Positions 26,501-34,309 of a DNA stretch of 64,000 nucleotides are shown in pieces (the stretch's first letter is position 1; each line of letters begins with the position of its first letter). The notes below the pieces were generated by a model. That model was not told the DNA's origin. It did no database searches and worked only from the letters and a program-made list of their open reading frames with translations. This stretch comes from Pelomonas dachongensis. Its GTDB lineage: Bacteria; Pseudomonadota; Gammaproteobacteria; Burkholderiales; Burkholderiaceae_C. The DNA is taken from positions 1-64,000 of the forward strand of contig NZ_JBIGHY010000001.1 of assembly GCF_043555865.1 (NCBI RefSeq). Direction: 5' to 3'. A program made the translations under genes and the position numbers.

Positions 26501-26915
26501 CTCGGCCAGTGAGCGGTGGCGGGCGGACAACAGCGAGCACGAACACTACTCGGACTCCGGCGGCAAGTCCGGCGGCCAGAAGGAAAAGCTCGCCTACACG
26601 GTGCTGGCCGCCAGCCTGGCCTATCAGTTCGGGCTTGAGTGGGGCGCCGTGCGTTCGCGTTCGTTCCGCTTTGTCGTCATCGACGAGGCCTTCGGTCGCG
26701 GCTCCGACGAATCGGCGCAGTACGGCTTGCGCCTGTTTCAGCAGCTCAACCTGCAGTTGCTGATCGTCACGCCGTTGCAGAAGATCCACATCATCGAGCC
26801 CTTCGTCGCCAGCGTCGGCTTCGTGCACAACGAGGGCGGGCGCGACTCGCGGCTGCGCTGCCTGAGCATCGAGGAGTACCGGGCGCAAAAGGAAGCTGGC
26901 GCAAGCCCGTCATGA
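23535..26915 (+). CDS. jetC: Wadjet system SMC-like ATPase JetC (MksB-like)
   Basis: About 1126 residues. The N-terminal Walker A is GDIGSGKST (53-61). Long coiled coils run through about 270-480 and 640-900, with a hinge-like globular middle. The C-terminal ABC signature is DSGGKSGGQKEKLAYTVLA near residue 1007 and Walker B is FRFVVIDEAFGRGSDE near 1047. It extrudes DNA loops to measure and trap plasmids in the known system. I chose TTG 23535: it overlaps the jetB stop (TTGA) and AAGGGAG lies 8 bases upstream. GTG 23547 is the alternative. All ATPase motifs are intact. Confidence 0.93.
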   Translation: MKREVDEALALDFGSDDTRVGFRLQCLQVLNWGTFDKRVWRHELNGRNGLLTGDIGSGKSTLVDAITTLLVPAHRVAYNKAAGADARERSLRSYVLGHYKSERNEVTGSARAVALRDASSYSVILGSFRNEGFDSTVTLAQVFWLKDPQGKPAQFYVAAEQALDIASHFTGFGSDIVGLRKKLRAAGCEVFDSYPPYGAWFRRRFGIEHEQALELFHQTVSMKSVGNLTDFVRHHMLEPFDVGTRIEELIRHFDDLDRAHQAVLKAKRQVELLAPLIADGQRHAALSVEIQAWREGRDALRPYFAGLKGELLSRRLTLLADDAARLDAQIERLDQDNDTVKSEVGQLEAALRSNGGDRLEQLAAEIRRKEAEQAQRRQRAVRHAELLALIDEAPPADEAAFLAQHRTIASHADSLRERIADLGNREREQDFAWRKGREEHAALDEEIDSLQHRRSNIDVAQLRIREALCQALGLAEDELPFAGELIQVREDERDWQGAGERLLRGFGLALLVPDEHYGAVADWVDRQHLGARLVYFHVRPRKAVPGAALHPQSMVRKLAVKPDSPLADWLEQELRARYDIACCDSAAQFRREARAITRAGQIKDPSGRHEKDDRRAIDDRSRYVLGWSNADKLRALRDRRARLEADLAEQAARLAQGQAARRQLDGRLDALSRLEEFTRHAEIDWQGLAREIAQLEDEHRRLEAASDALQVLASELAAARLRLRDIDGRRSELLGKRGEVKSKTEAATELAEQARSIHAASPLDAAQLNRLEGWRAEALGEHQLSVESCDNREQDLRKWLQDRIDAEDKRLARLAERIVNAMRGFNEEFKAETAEIDVSLAALPEYGRLVDGLQRDDLPRFEARFKELLNVNTINEIANFNAQLARERETIKERVELINQSLQAIDYNPGRFIRLVAQPSPDAEIRDFQQDLRACTEGALTGSSDEQYSEDKFLQVKRIIDRFRGREGLAEADRRWTAKVSDVRNGFLFSASERWRADNSEHEHYSDSGGKSGGQKEKLAYTVLAASLAYQFGLEWGAVRSRSFRFVVIDEAFGRGSDESAQYGLRLFQQLNLQLLIVTPLQKIHIIEPFVASVGFVHNEGGRDSRLRCLSIEEYRAQKEAGASPS

Positions 26916-28090
26916 CCTGGACGACGCCGGCCGACCTGCGCGCGCAGTTGCAGCGCCTGTGGGAGCGCGGTGAGCTTCTGCGAGCCGCAGTGGACGAGAC
27001 GCACATCGCTTGGCCTGTGCGCCTGAACCTGCGTGGCCCGACGGCTGCCGAGCTCAGTGAGCGCTTCGACGCCGCCGGCGCATGGGCCCGAGCGCTGGCC
27101 AACGTGTCCCCCTTGCGCATCGAGTCGCGTGAGTGGAGCCACCGGGTGCAGGGACGCCAGCGCCTGCCCGCCATCGCCTGGGTCGACAACCTGCGCGATG
27201 CGCTCGCTTGCATCGGCCAGCAGCGCGCGACGCAGCGCTACCGCGAACTCTGGCAAATGGCCGCTGCCGCGCAGCCGAAGCTGCTGCCCTGGCTGATGAA
27301 GCGGCCCTTGCAGGCGCTCGAACTGGCGGATCGCTGGGAGCGGTTGCTCGCCATCGTCGCCTGGATGGACGCCCATCCGCGGCCTGGCGTCTACCTGCGC
27401 CAGGTCGACCTGCCGAACGTGGACAGCAAGTTCATCGAGGCTCACCGCGGCCTGCTGGCTGAATGGCTGGATCTTGTCTTGCCGTCCGCCGCCATTGACC
27501 CCTTGGCCACCGGAACGGCACAGTTCGCGCGTCGCTACGGTTTTCTCGAGAGGCCGTCGCGCATACGTTTTCGGCTGCTCGACCCGGCGCTGCCGACGCT
27601 GCCCGGCTGCAGCGGCCTGGCCGACATCACGCTGGACGCCGCGAGCTTCGCCAAGCTCGCGCTGCCGCTGGCGCGCGTCTTCATCACGGAGAACGAGACC
27701 AACTTTCTGGCCTTTCCGCCGATGCAGCGATCGATCGTCATCTTCGGTGCCGGCTACGGCTGGGAAGGGCTCGCGCAAGCAACTTGGCTGCAAGGGTGCG
27801 CGCTGCACTACTGGGGTGACATCGACACTCACGGCTTCGCCATCCTGGACCAACTGCGCGGCCACTTCGCGCATGCCCGCTCTTTCCTGATGGACCGCGA
27901 GACCCTGCTCGCACACCGCGCGGCGTGGGGTCAGGAGCCCGAACCGGCGCGGCATGCGCTGCTTCGGCTCGACGCCGTCGAAGCGGCGCTGTACGACGAA
28001 CTGCGCTTCGACCGCCTCCAGCCACTGCTGCGGCTGGAGCAGGAACGCATCGGCTACGGCTGGTTGGAGCGGCATCTGCCCGGCGGCTAG
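26912..28090 (+). CDS. jetD: Wadjet nuclease JetD (DUF3322-DUF2220, Toprim)
   Basis: 392 residues. The N-terminal DUF3322 arm (about 1-190; VRLNLRGPTAAELSERFDAA, QGRQRLPAIAWVDNL) precedes a C-terminal DUF2220 Toprim domain. Its metal-binding residues are visible: Glu260/Glu262 in FITENETNFLAFP and the D-x-D pair Asp303/Asp305 in YWGDIDTHGFAIL. It is the subunit that cleaves plasmid DNA. Start overlaps the jetC stop (ATGA). The active-site residues are complete, so the four-gene system looks functional. Confidence 0.93.
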   Translation: MTWTTPADLRAQLQRLWERGELLRAAVDETHIAWPVRLNLRGPTAAELSERFDAAGAWARALANVSPLRIESREWSHRVQGRQRLPAIAWVDNLRDALACIGQQRATQRYRELWQMAAAAQPKLLPWLMKRPLQALELADRWERLLAIVAWMDAHPRPGVYLRQVDLPNVDSKFIEAHRGLLAEWLDLVLPSAAIDPLATGTAQFARRYGFLERPSRIRFRLLDPALPTLPGCSGLADITLDAASFAKLALPLARVFITENETNFLAFPPMQRSIVIFGAGYGWEGLAQATWLQGCALHYWGDIDTHGFAILDQLRGHFAHARSFLMDRETLLAHRAAWGQEPEPARHALLRLDAVEAALYDELRFDRLQPLLRLEQERIGYGWLERHLPGG

Positions 28091-28598
28091 AACAGGAACC
28101 GGTGCTCCTCGAGATGCAGGCATAGCTTCGTGGCCTCGCGCCCGAGTCGATAGCGGCTCCAGGGTCACGGCACGAAGGTGGGCGATTCATCCGGTCGCGC
28201 TGAGGAGCCGCCGATCGACGCTGCGGCGCCGCGGTTTGCCAGCAGCTCTACTCCACGGCCACCTCGATCGTCCGGCCGACGTTTTTGTCATCGAAGCCTT
28301 GATGCTGTCGACCATCACTGGGGATGGCCCCCCACCGGTCTGACGAGGCGGTCAATCAAGCCGACTCAAAAGTCGCAGGGCCGTGTCGCGGCCGCGAACT
28401 TGCGGACCGAGGAAGGGTTGCTTCTCATTGTTAAGAATTCGTCCGTCAAGCTGGTGATCCGCCCGAGGGTGCCAGCGCGGATGCGGTGCTAACGTTCCAA
28501 TGAACGGGCGATACAGCGCCGGACGTCACCGTCGCATTCAGCATCCCCACGTCGCGGGGCTGCCTGTACGTGGACGGATGCTAGGAAAGGGAGAACGA
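28091..28598. other. Intergenic region after the Wadjet operon
   Basis: About 510 bases with no gene I can support. Some stretches look like worn coding sequence but no family is recognisable. It separates jetD from the hydrolase gene, so the latter probably has its own promoter here. Confidence 0.4.
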
Positions 28599-30053
28599 AT
28601 GCGACTGCGCAATGAATGTCGGTACCTGATCGCCGCCTTGCTGTTCATCAGCTGGCGGACGCCTTCGCGTCGGGCTTCTGCCGCACAACGGGTTCTCAAC
28701 GCTTGGTTCGACGCTGAGGATGACGCCGCTGTGCCCGCCATACTTGGCGCATTGGAGGATACAAGCGGCTCGGTGGAAGATCGGCTTCTGCAGATGGTGG
28801 ACCACGTCGATGTCCATGCCGCCCACAGTCAGCTGCTGCTGGACTGGGTCGATTCCCTCGCCCGGCCGTTCGAGAACGAGAGAGTGCAGGAACTCTTCTC
28901 GAAAACGATGTTTGCCCTGGTTTTTGATCCTCTGCAGAAGGCAATGGACGAGCCCACGAACTTCGGCGCTTTGGACGGTACTGAAGCGGAGGAGGCCGAT
29001 TGGAAGTTCGCTGATCCAGTTGGAAGGTACGTGGAGACCCTTGAGATCCACGGGCCGCCGAGCGACCAGGCGATGCTGGCTTGCAAGGAGTACCGCAGCG
29101 TGGTGGTGTACTTCGGGACCAACCGGGCTGACGGCAACTCAGGAGATCACCGCGCCAAGCACTTCTCCGGCGAAGATGGCGAAGAGCTTCGGTTTGGTAA
29201 AGCCGTTGTCACGCTTCCCAGGGATCGGCGGGAGGGTGATCTGGATCGCCCTTGGTCCTTTATCGTGAGATTCGATGAGGACAAGCGCGTGCATGTCGTG
29301 GTCGACGAAGTCTCGCTCCTCGGGAAGGACGATTGGATTGAGCAAGCCGCCGACGGCGCCGCGGGCCAGCCCGCCTTCCTCTTTGTCCATGGCTACAACG
29401 TGACCTTCGACGAGGCGGTGCGGCGCACGGCTCAATTGGCGTACGACCTGAAGCTCACCGCACTTCCACTGTGCTACTCCTGGCCTTCTGCCGGGCGTGT
29501 ACTGTCGTACGCGAAGGACGAGGTGTCTGTCCAAAATGCGGCACTGCACTTGCAGTCGTTCATGCGGGTTGTCATGGAAGAGCTGAAGCTGACGCAGCTG
29601 CATATCGTCGCGCACAGCATGGGGAACCGTGCTGTCCTCGAGGTTCTTCGGCGCCTGAGCGAGTCCGGGGCAAGTGTGGCGCCGCTGGATCAAGTGGTGC
29701 TTGCGGCGCCTGACGTCCACACCGGGACCTTCAGACAGCTTGGCACCCACTTCACCAAGTTCAATCAGGTCACCATGTACGCGTCGCGCCGCGATTGGGC
29801 GATCTTGGCGTCCAAGGTGTTCCATCAGGGCCCTCGTGCCAGCGACGGCGCTCCTCCGCTTGTCCTACCGCCTATGGAAACCGTTGACGTCACTAACGTT
29901 TCTCAAGCTATTTTTGATCTCGGGCACGGCTACATTTCCTCGGCAACTAAAGTTTTCCGGGATCTGTACGAAATCCTCAAACATGGAACTCCTGCAGCAG
30001 AGCGCCCAAGCGTTCAGCGAGCAGATCGTGGTGCTCACTACGAGCTGCGCTGA
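28599..30053 (+). CDS. Alpha/beta hydrolase of the DUF900 type with a long N-terminal region
   Basis: 484 residues. The N-terminal ~160 residues are helical and unrecognised; a short hydrophobic stretch (YLIAALLFISW, 9-19) starts the protein. A DUF900-type hydrolase follows: YFGTNRADG (171-179), oxyanion FVHGYNVTF (262-270), nucleophile AHSMGN with Ser340, Asp372 in APDVHTG, and His443 in LGHGYISS. The catalytic set is complete, fitting an esterase, lipase or amidase. ATG 28599 is chosen for the GGGAG 6 bases upstream. The gene follows the Wadjet operon and leads two small genes; a defence role is inference only. Confidence 0.8.
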   Translation: MRLRNECRYLIAALLFISWRTPSRRASAAQRVLNAWFDAEDDAAVPAILGALEDTSGSVEDRLLQMVDHVDVHAAHSQLLLDWVDSLARPFENERVQELFSKTMFALVFDPLQKAMDEPTNFGALDGTEAEEADWKFADPVGRYVETLEIHGPPSDQAMLACKEYRSVVVYFGTNRADGNSGDHRAKHFSGEDGEELRFGKAVVTLPRDRREGDLDRPWSFIVRFDEDKRVHVVVDEVSLLGKDDWIEQAADGAAGQPAFLFVHGYNVTFDEAVRRTAQLAYDLKLTALPLCYSWPSAGRVLSYAKDEVSVQNAALHLQSFMRVVMEELKLTQLHIVAHSMGNRAVLEVLRRLSESGASVAPLDQVVLAAPDVHTGTFRQLGTHFTKFNQVTMYASRRDWAILASKVFHQGPRASDGAPPLVLPPMETVDVTNVSQAIFDLGHGYISSATKVFRDLYEILKHGTPAAERPSVQRADRGAHYELR

Positions 30054-30279
30054 ATCCGTTGTTGCGCCGCAACAATTTGAAGCTGCAAGCGTTGTCAGTG
30101 CGTTCCGACACGGCGACGAGACGGTTTGGGGGTTGTGCCCTGCGGTCTACCGTCTTACCTTGGGAAATGAGGGGCTGGGTGAAAGAGGAACCGGCTCAAA
30201 GCTACAATGGCCTATTTTGGTGGAGGCCCTGCGTCGCAGGGTCGCCGATGACGGGAGAACTCATGCCTCGCACAATTGA
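29983..30279 (+). CDS. Possible small protein overlapping the hydrolase 3' end
   Basis: A 98-codon frame whose first 71 bases lie within the end of the hydrolase gene in another phase, and whose end overlaps the next small gene. Sequence: QQSAQAFSEQIVVLTTSCAE, then FRHGDETVWGLCPAVYRL. Codon choice beyond the overlap is protein-like. No clear ribosome binding site; expression would be by coupling. No family recognised. It could also be a C-terminal extension separated by a frameshift. Confidence 0.4.
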   Translation: MELLQQSAQAFSEQIVVLTTSCAESVVAPQQFEAASVVSAFRHGDETVWGLCPAVYRLTLGNEGLGERGTGSKLQWPILVEALRRRVADDGRTHASHN

Positions 30280-30493
30280 CGCGCTCGCGTTCTTGTCTGA
30301 GCAGGAGAAGGCGCAGTTCAAGCAAGCTGCCAGCGAAAGTCTGCGGCGGCCGGGCAAGGTCGTTCGCCTGGACCGATCCATCTGGCAACGCATGGAAGGC
30401 GCGATGAGTGATGCCTGCCATGACAAGCTTGTGCGGCTGATCGACGAGGAACGCAGCATCGAGGACGACGTCCTGCGCATGCGCATCCGTTGA
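30263..30493 (+). CDS. Small helical protein of unknown function
   Basis: 76 residues, mostly helical and charged: DALAFLSEQEKAQFKQAASE, VRLDRSIWQRMEGAMSDACH, LIDEERSIEDDVLRMRIR. GGGAG precedes the ATG with good spacing. An intrinsic terminator follows 43 bases after its stop, so it is the last gene of the hydrolase transcript. It resembles small antitoxin or immunity partners in size and charge, but no family is recognised. Confidence 0.6.
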   Translation: MPRTIDALAFLSEQEKAQFKQAASESLRRPGKVVRLDRSIWQRMEGAMSDACHDKLVRLIDEERSIEDDVLRMRIR

Positions 30494-30535
30494 CCTGGCT
30501 GACCCAACGCACGTCGGCGCTGCCGGCAAATAGAT

Positions 30536-30562
30536 TGCGCCTCTGCTGAGGCGCATTTTTTT
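30536..30562 (+). terminator. Rho-independent terminator of the hydrolase operon
   Basis: Perfect 8-bp stem TGCGCCTC (30536-30543), loop TGCT, GAGGCGCA (30548-30555), followed by seven T (30556-30562). It lies 43 bases after the last small gene. Confidence 0.88.
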
Positions 30563-30838
30563 GCTCCCGCTCTTTCCGATCGCGTGCGGCCTCCCACCCT
30601 CGAACCTGCGATGCCGTCGAAGAGGCTGCTCACCGCCGCGGCCTCATTTTCGACGAACAGACCAGTTGGCTCGGATGCTTGACTAGCGCATCTACGGGCA
30701 AGCCCTCCGGCTTGAGGCCGATTCCTGCTGATACGCTGATAACGCCGCAATAGGGCGGTGAGCGTGCAGAGAGTGGGTCGCTGTCGAACTCTCATGCCTG
30801 TTGCCTAGCGATATCGCAAAAGAGAGGCATCGGACGTC

Positions 30839-32425
30839 GTGCGGGAAAGCCCATCGAGATACCTTCTACTGCCTTTTGAGCCGGACAAGGCAGAGGCCAT
30901 GGAGATGCTGCGCAGCTTTCTCGACGATGGCGGCGGCTCCGCAGCGCTGCTCAAGAGCGCCAGCCGCAATGATCCTTGGAAGGAGGTCGTTGCCCAGTTG
31001 GTTGCGCACGACGCCAAGATGCTGCTGGTCCAGAGCTTGGTGGTCGACCAAGACTTCATCGAAGAACACAAGATTGCCTACGCCCAGCAGCACCGCCAGG
31101 TCGACAAGTGGTGCCTGCGTGTCCATGCCTTCCGTGAGAACTTCAGACGAACCAAGAAGACCAACAGCGCCACGCACATCCTGAACTTCATTGATCGGGC
31201 AAACAGCAAGGCCGGCTGCTATCTGGGTTTCGTCACGCTGAGGCCGCTTCGGCATGCACCCGTAGGCGCCACATTCCTGCAGGTGCCGGCCAACCTGAAG
31301 ATCAACGCCAGCGATCGCTTCAACGTGCAGCTCACAGGCGTCCAGTTCTCCGTTCAAGCCACGCCGTTCCTACAGCAGGAAAGCGCCGCGGGTGCTTGTG
31401 CGCAGGCCAGCATTTGGATGGCGCTGCGCACGATCTCGCAGCACATGAAGCGGCAGCGGGTTTCGGTAGCCGAATTGACGCTTGCAGCATCTCGTCAGAC
31501 GCGCTTCAACCGGCGTTCACCGGGCACTGACGGGCTCACTGTCGGCGAGATGATCGAAGCGCTGAAAGCGATTGGCTGGAACTACTTTCACTTCGACATT
31601 CCTCGTGCGCAGGAAACTCGAGGAGACATCGTGTTTCGCACCGTGGGGCCCTACCTGGATTCCGGACTCCCTGTGGTCATGTCGCTGCGTGTCGGTGACG
31701 ACGTGGGGCACGCGGTCGTCGCGATCGGACGGGAAATGGGCTCTGATCCGATGTTGCCCCCTTCCGAGGAAGAGAAAGAGTGGCAATGTCAATTCAGCGA
31801 AGGGTGGACGGCGCATCTGACGGTGAACAACGACAACACAGGGCCCTATGTGTCCCTCCCGATGACACCCAGGGCTACGAAGCAGTATGCGGCTTCACAG
31901 GCCAAGGGGCTCATCATTCCGCTCCCGAGCGCGGTGCTCATGTCAGCTCGCCAGGCACAGCTCATTGCTTGTGAGCTCGGCCTGCCGGTCATCAGTCGCG
32001 TCTTCACCATCACGGACGACGCGCTCAAGGTTCGCCCCGACAGGGCGGTCGTTCTTCGCACCTACTTGTGCTCTCGGCACGCCTGGCGGTCTTGGGTGGG
32101 ACGCGCGAAGCACATGGGACCTGAGGTGCGCTCGCAGTACCGGTCGATGTCGCTTCCCGAGCTAATGTGGATCGTCGAGCTGCACGACGCGGACAGCTTT
32201 GATCCGGCAAAGGACTCTGGGTCCTGTTGCGGCGAGATGCTCTTCGACGCAGCCTCAAACTCGTTGCATGGTGAGAGCTTCGTTGCCGGCCGCGCTATTG
32301 CAGACCTCTATGAAGATACCGAGCGCGATGGAGAGTTGCTCGTGTGGGAGGCAAAGCGGTACCTGCTGTTCGTGGCTTCCACTGGCACCATGGGGCCCGG
32401 CATCGACAAGCCGGACTATGTCTAG
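30839..32425 (+). CDS. C39/papain-like cysteine peptidase of unknown role
   Basis: 528 residues from a GTG start. Residues 1-170 form an unrecognised N-terminal domain (RYLLLPFEPDKAEAMEMLRS). The peptidase-like core follows, with Gln179 or Gln180 before Cys187 (GACAQASIWMALR), His291 in GDDVGHAVVAIGRE, and Asn329 to Asn333 (VNNDNTGPYVSLP) as possible third residue. This order fits C39-like or papain-like peptidases. A C-terminal domain (about 350-528) includes LELMWIVELHD-like text and SGSCCGEMLFD. No signal peptide or ABC transporter is present, so it is likely cytoplasmic. It follows a terminated operon and stands alone before mobile remnants; a defence effector role is possible. Confidence 0.68.
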   Translation: MRESPSRYLLLPFEPDKAEAMEMLRSFLDDGGGSAALLKSASRNDPWKEVVAQLVAHDAKMLLVQSLVVDQDFIEEHKIAYAQQHRQVDKWCLRVHAFRENFRRTKKTNSATHILNFIDRANSKAGCYLGFVTLRPLRHAPVGATFLQVPANLKINASDRFNVQLTGVQFSVQATPFLQQESAAGACAQASIWMALRTISQHMKRQRVSVAELTLAASRQTRFNRRSPGTDGLTVGEMIEALKAIGWNYFHFDIPRAQETRGDIVFRTVGPYLDSGLPVVMSLRVGDDVGHAVVAIGREMGSDPMLPPSEEEKEWQCQFSEGWTAHLTVNNDNTGPYVSLPMTPRATKQYAASQAKGLIIPLPSAVLMSARQAQLIACELGLPVISRVFTITDDALKVRPDRAVVLRTYLCSRHAWRSWVGRAKHMGPEVRSQYRSMSLPELMWIVELHDADSFDPAKDSGSCCGEMLFDAASNSLHGESFVAGRAIADLYEDTERDGELLVWEAKRYLLFVASTGTMGPGIDKPDYV

Positions 32426-32517
32426 GATCGTGCCGAGGTCGATGAAATTTTGTAGCAACGGCTACCCATCCCGCACTACTGAAACCGCACCCGGGCAATC
32501 GCCGTCTCTGCAATGCC

Positions 32518-32746
32518 GCGCTTACGTGAATCACGGCCGGTCGGTCAGCCGTGAAGTTGAACTGAAGTTCGAGGGCGACCGTGGAATGGTCCGCGAAAGC
32601 AAAGCCACTCAGCGTGACGTCGAGCGTCAGTGGCGTGACTGCGGCAGGTCCACGCGTGGCCCAGCACTCGGCTACTGCGTGCATCATGCGCCGCTGGCGA
32701 TGCGCAAGCAGCCGGAGCCCGAGGCGCCAGATTCACCTCGGCAGTG
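32518..32746 (+). pseudogene. Decayed relaxase fragment
   Basis: One frame reads VSREVELKFEGDRGMVRESK, then ATQRDVERQWRDCG. This matches the relaxase at 19885 (ITRNGELEFEDDRGEVREGK, LLDLERQWRYGG) in both order and spacing. The rest of the relaxase is absent and the frame has no proper start. It is a second, independent mobilisation-gene remnant and marks the right side of the Wadjet-bearing segment. The remainder of 32426-32898 shows no gene. Confidence 0.65.
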
Positions 32747-32898
32747 AGGGGCTGCCCGTTGATGACGTTGGTTAGACAGCCACCGACTGCGCAATGGAAC
32801 GATCGTGCAACCACGCTCGAAAGACATGATGCCCGGGCCGCAGGCGTCACAGGGCCGCATCGGCGGCGGCCCCGTCACGCCCTTCCGTGATGCTTTGC

Positions 32899-33405
32899 CT
32901 ACCCGCCCGACTTGATCTCTTTCAGAACTCCTGCGATCTGCTTGGCCAGTGCGGTGCCCTGCTGGTCCAGCTTGTCCGCCACCGGGCCGAGCTTTTCGGC
33001 CTGCGCGCGCAGCTGCTTGATGACCGCCTGCTGCTTCTCCATCGACTTCGCGAGGGCCTCGTCCTTCGCAAGCAACCCCGCGATCTCGCTGCCGATTGCC
33101 GTCACGTCCTTGTGATTGTTCTTGCCCGCCTTGATCAGCTTGGCTGCGTTCACGCAGCTGGCCCTCGAGCCCGTGCTTTCGATGGTCTTGAGCGCATCGA
33201 GGATCTTCTTGTCCGCATTGGCGGCTGTCGCGCGCTTGAGCCAGCCGTGCCGCTGCAGACTCGCGGCGCTGGCGCCTAGAGCCTTCACCTGGGCTTGTGA
33301 ACTCTTGATGTCCGCCAGCGTCTTGCTGGCCAATGTCTTGAAGCGCGTTGCCTCGGCGTCCGCTGCGCTAATCAGCTTGCCGAGCTCGGAAAAGTCGTCT
33401 GCCAT
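32899..33405 (-). CDS. Soluble coiled-coil protein of unknown function
   Basis: 168 residues, Ala/Lys-rich and helical: FSELGKLISAADAEATRFKT, KTLADIKSSQAQVKALGASA, SMEKQQAVIKQLRAQAEKLG. GGAGGT lies 5 bases before ATG 33405. It has no signal peptide. The upstream gene at 33457-33798 is separated by 51 bases on the same strand, so the two form a leftward pair. The heptad-like pattern suggests a multimer or a partner for the hydrophobic upstream protein. Confidence 0.7.
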   Translation of the reverse strand: MADDFSELGKLISAADAEATRFKTLASKTLADIKSSQAQVKALGASAASLQRHGWLKRATAANADKKILDALKTIESTGSRASCVNAAKLIKAGKNNHKDVTAIGSEIAGLLAKDEALAKSMEKQQAVIKQLRAQAEKLGPVADKLDQQGTALAKQIAGVLKEIKSGG

Positions 33406-33456
33406 CACACACCTCCGTCAAGTGAATATGAAAGCGCCTGATCCGGGCGCCCACGA

Positions 33457-33798
33457 TCAGGTCGCGCCGATCTGCTTCTGGGACGTCGTCAGCATGCGCT
33501 GCACTTCGTTGGCACCCTTGAGTACGGTGACTTTGGCGGTTTCAAGCACGCCAAACTGCATGAGCGACTTGCGGACTTCCTCGCCGAGGGTGTTCATCCT
33601 GACGCGTCGCGCTCGAGCGCCGTTGGCGTTGTTGCCACCGACGACTTCTTGATAGAGGAGTTTCAACGCCTGCAGCGCCATGAGCAGGCCTTTCATGGCC
33701 AGCCAGCCGATGTTCAAAATGCTGATCAGCTCGAGTAGGGCCATCAGGTCACCCCTCAAGGCATCGAAAATTCGCGTCGTTAGCCAATCGTTCGTCAT
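33457..33798 (-). CDS. Small protein with hydrophobic N-terminal half
   Basis: 113 residues. Residues 15-50 are hydrophobic (LRGDLMALLELISILNIGWL, AMKGLLMALQALKLLYQEV) and could span or insert into a membrane. The C-terminal half is basic and polar (VRMNTLGEEVRKSLMQFGVL). AGGAG precedes the ATG by about 6 bases. It leads the pair with the coiled-coil gene. No family recognised. Confidence 0.68.
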   Translation of the reverse strand: MTNDWLTTRIFDALRGDLMALLELISILNIGWLAMKGLLMALQALKLLYQEVVGGNNANGARARRVRMNTLGEEVRKSLMQFGVLETAKVTVLKGANEVQRMLTTSQKQIGAT

Positions 33799-34309
33799 GG
33801 ATCACTCCTGTTGTTTGCATGTCATGCAAAGGTGGATGAAATTCCCGCGGGCCGATAGCCCTTTCAACAAGGTCTGCCAGGGTCTGCGGCATCGTCGACC
33901 TCCAACGAATGTCCAGAGCTGTTTGCTCAGTTCGGTTTGAGGTCGACGCGTCGCCACCCTTCTCTGTAGAACGCGAAGACCTGCTGAAACACGACATCGT
34001 TTCAATGGGCTCAGCAGCTGGGTTCGGCCGCAGCCCGGCGTGGTGATGGCAACTCCTATTGAAGCTGCGGGCTCTATAGCGTTGTCTAGCATGTGCTGGG
34101 GAGAGCCTGCGCTGCACATGCTCTGGACCCACGCGGACAGTGCGCCCCCTCGCCTTCGCTGAGGCGGTGTGAGGTGCGGGAGGGCACGGGAGCCCCCGTA
34201 TCGATCCGATGGTGATCCCAGTCAGACGGTTCGTTATGCTCACGCAGCGATAGCGCGGACCGGCCTTGCAGAGGCTGGCGACCGGGAGCACGCGGCAAGG
34301 GAGGATCAC
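33799..34309. other. Divergent intergenic region
   Basis: About 510 bases between the leftward small-protein pair and the rightward Mrr-type gene. Frames on both strands have no start signals or domains. It presumably contains both promoters. Confidence 0.45.

Noticed and set aside
23499..26888. 1129-codon antisense frame over jetC
   Set aside because: The sense frame carries all SMC motifs; the antisense translation has no domain and arises from codon bias.
28091..28598. Possible transposase or resolvase remnant after jetD
   Set aside because: Short suggestive words only; no motif long enough to support a call.
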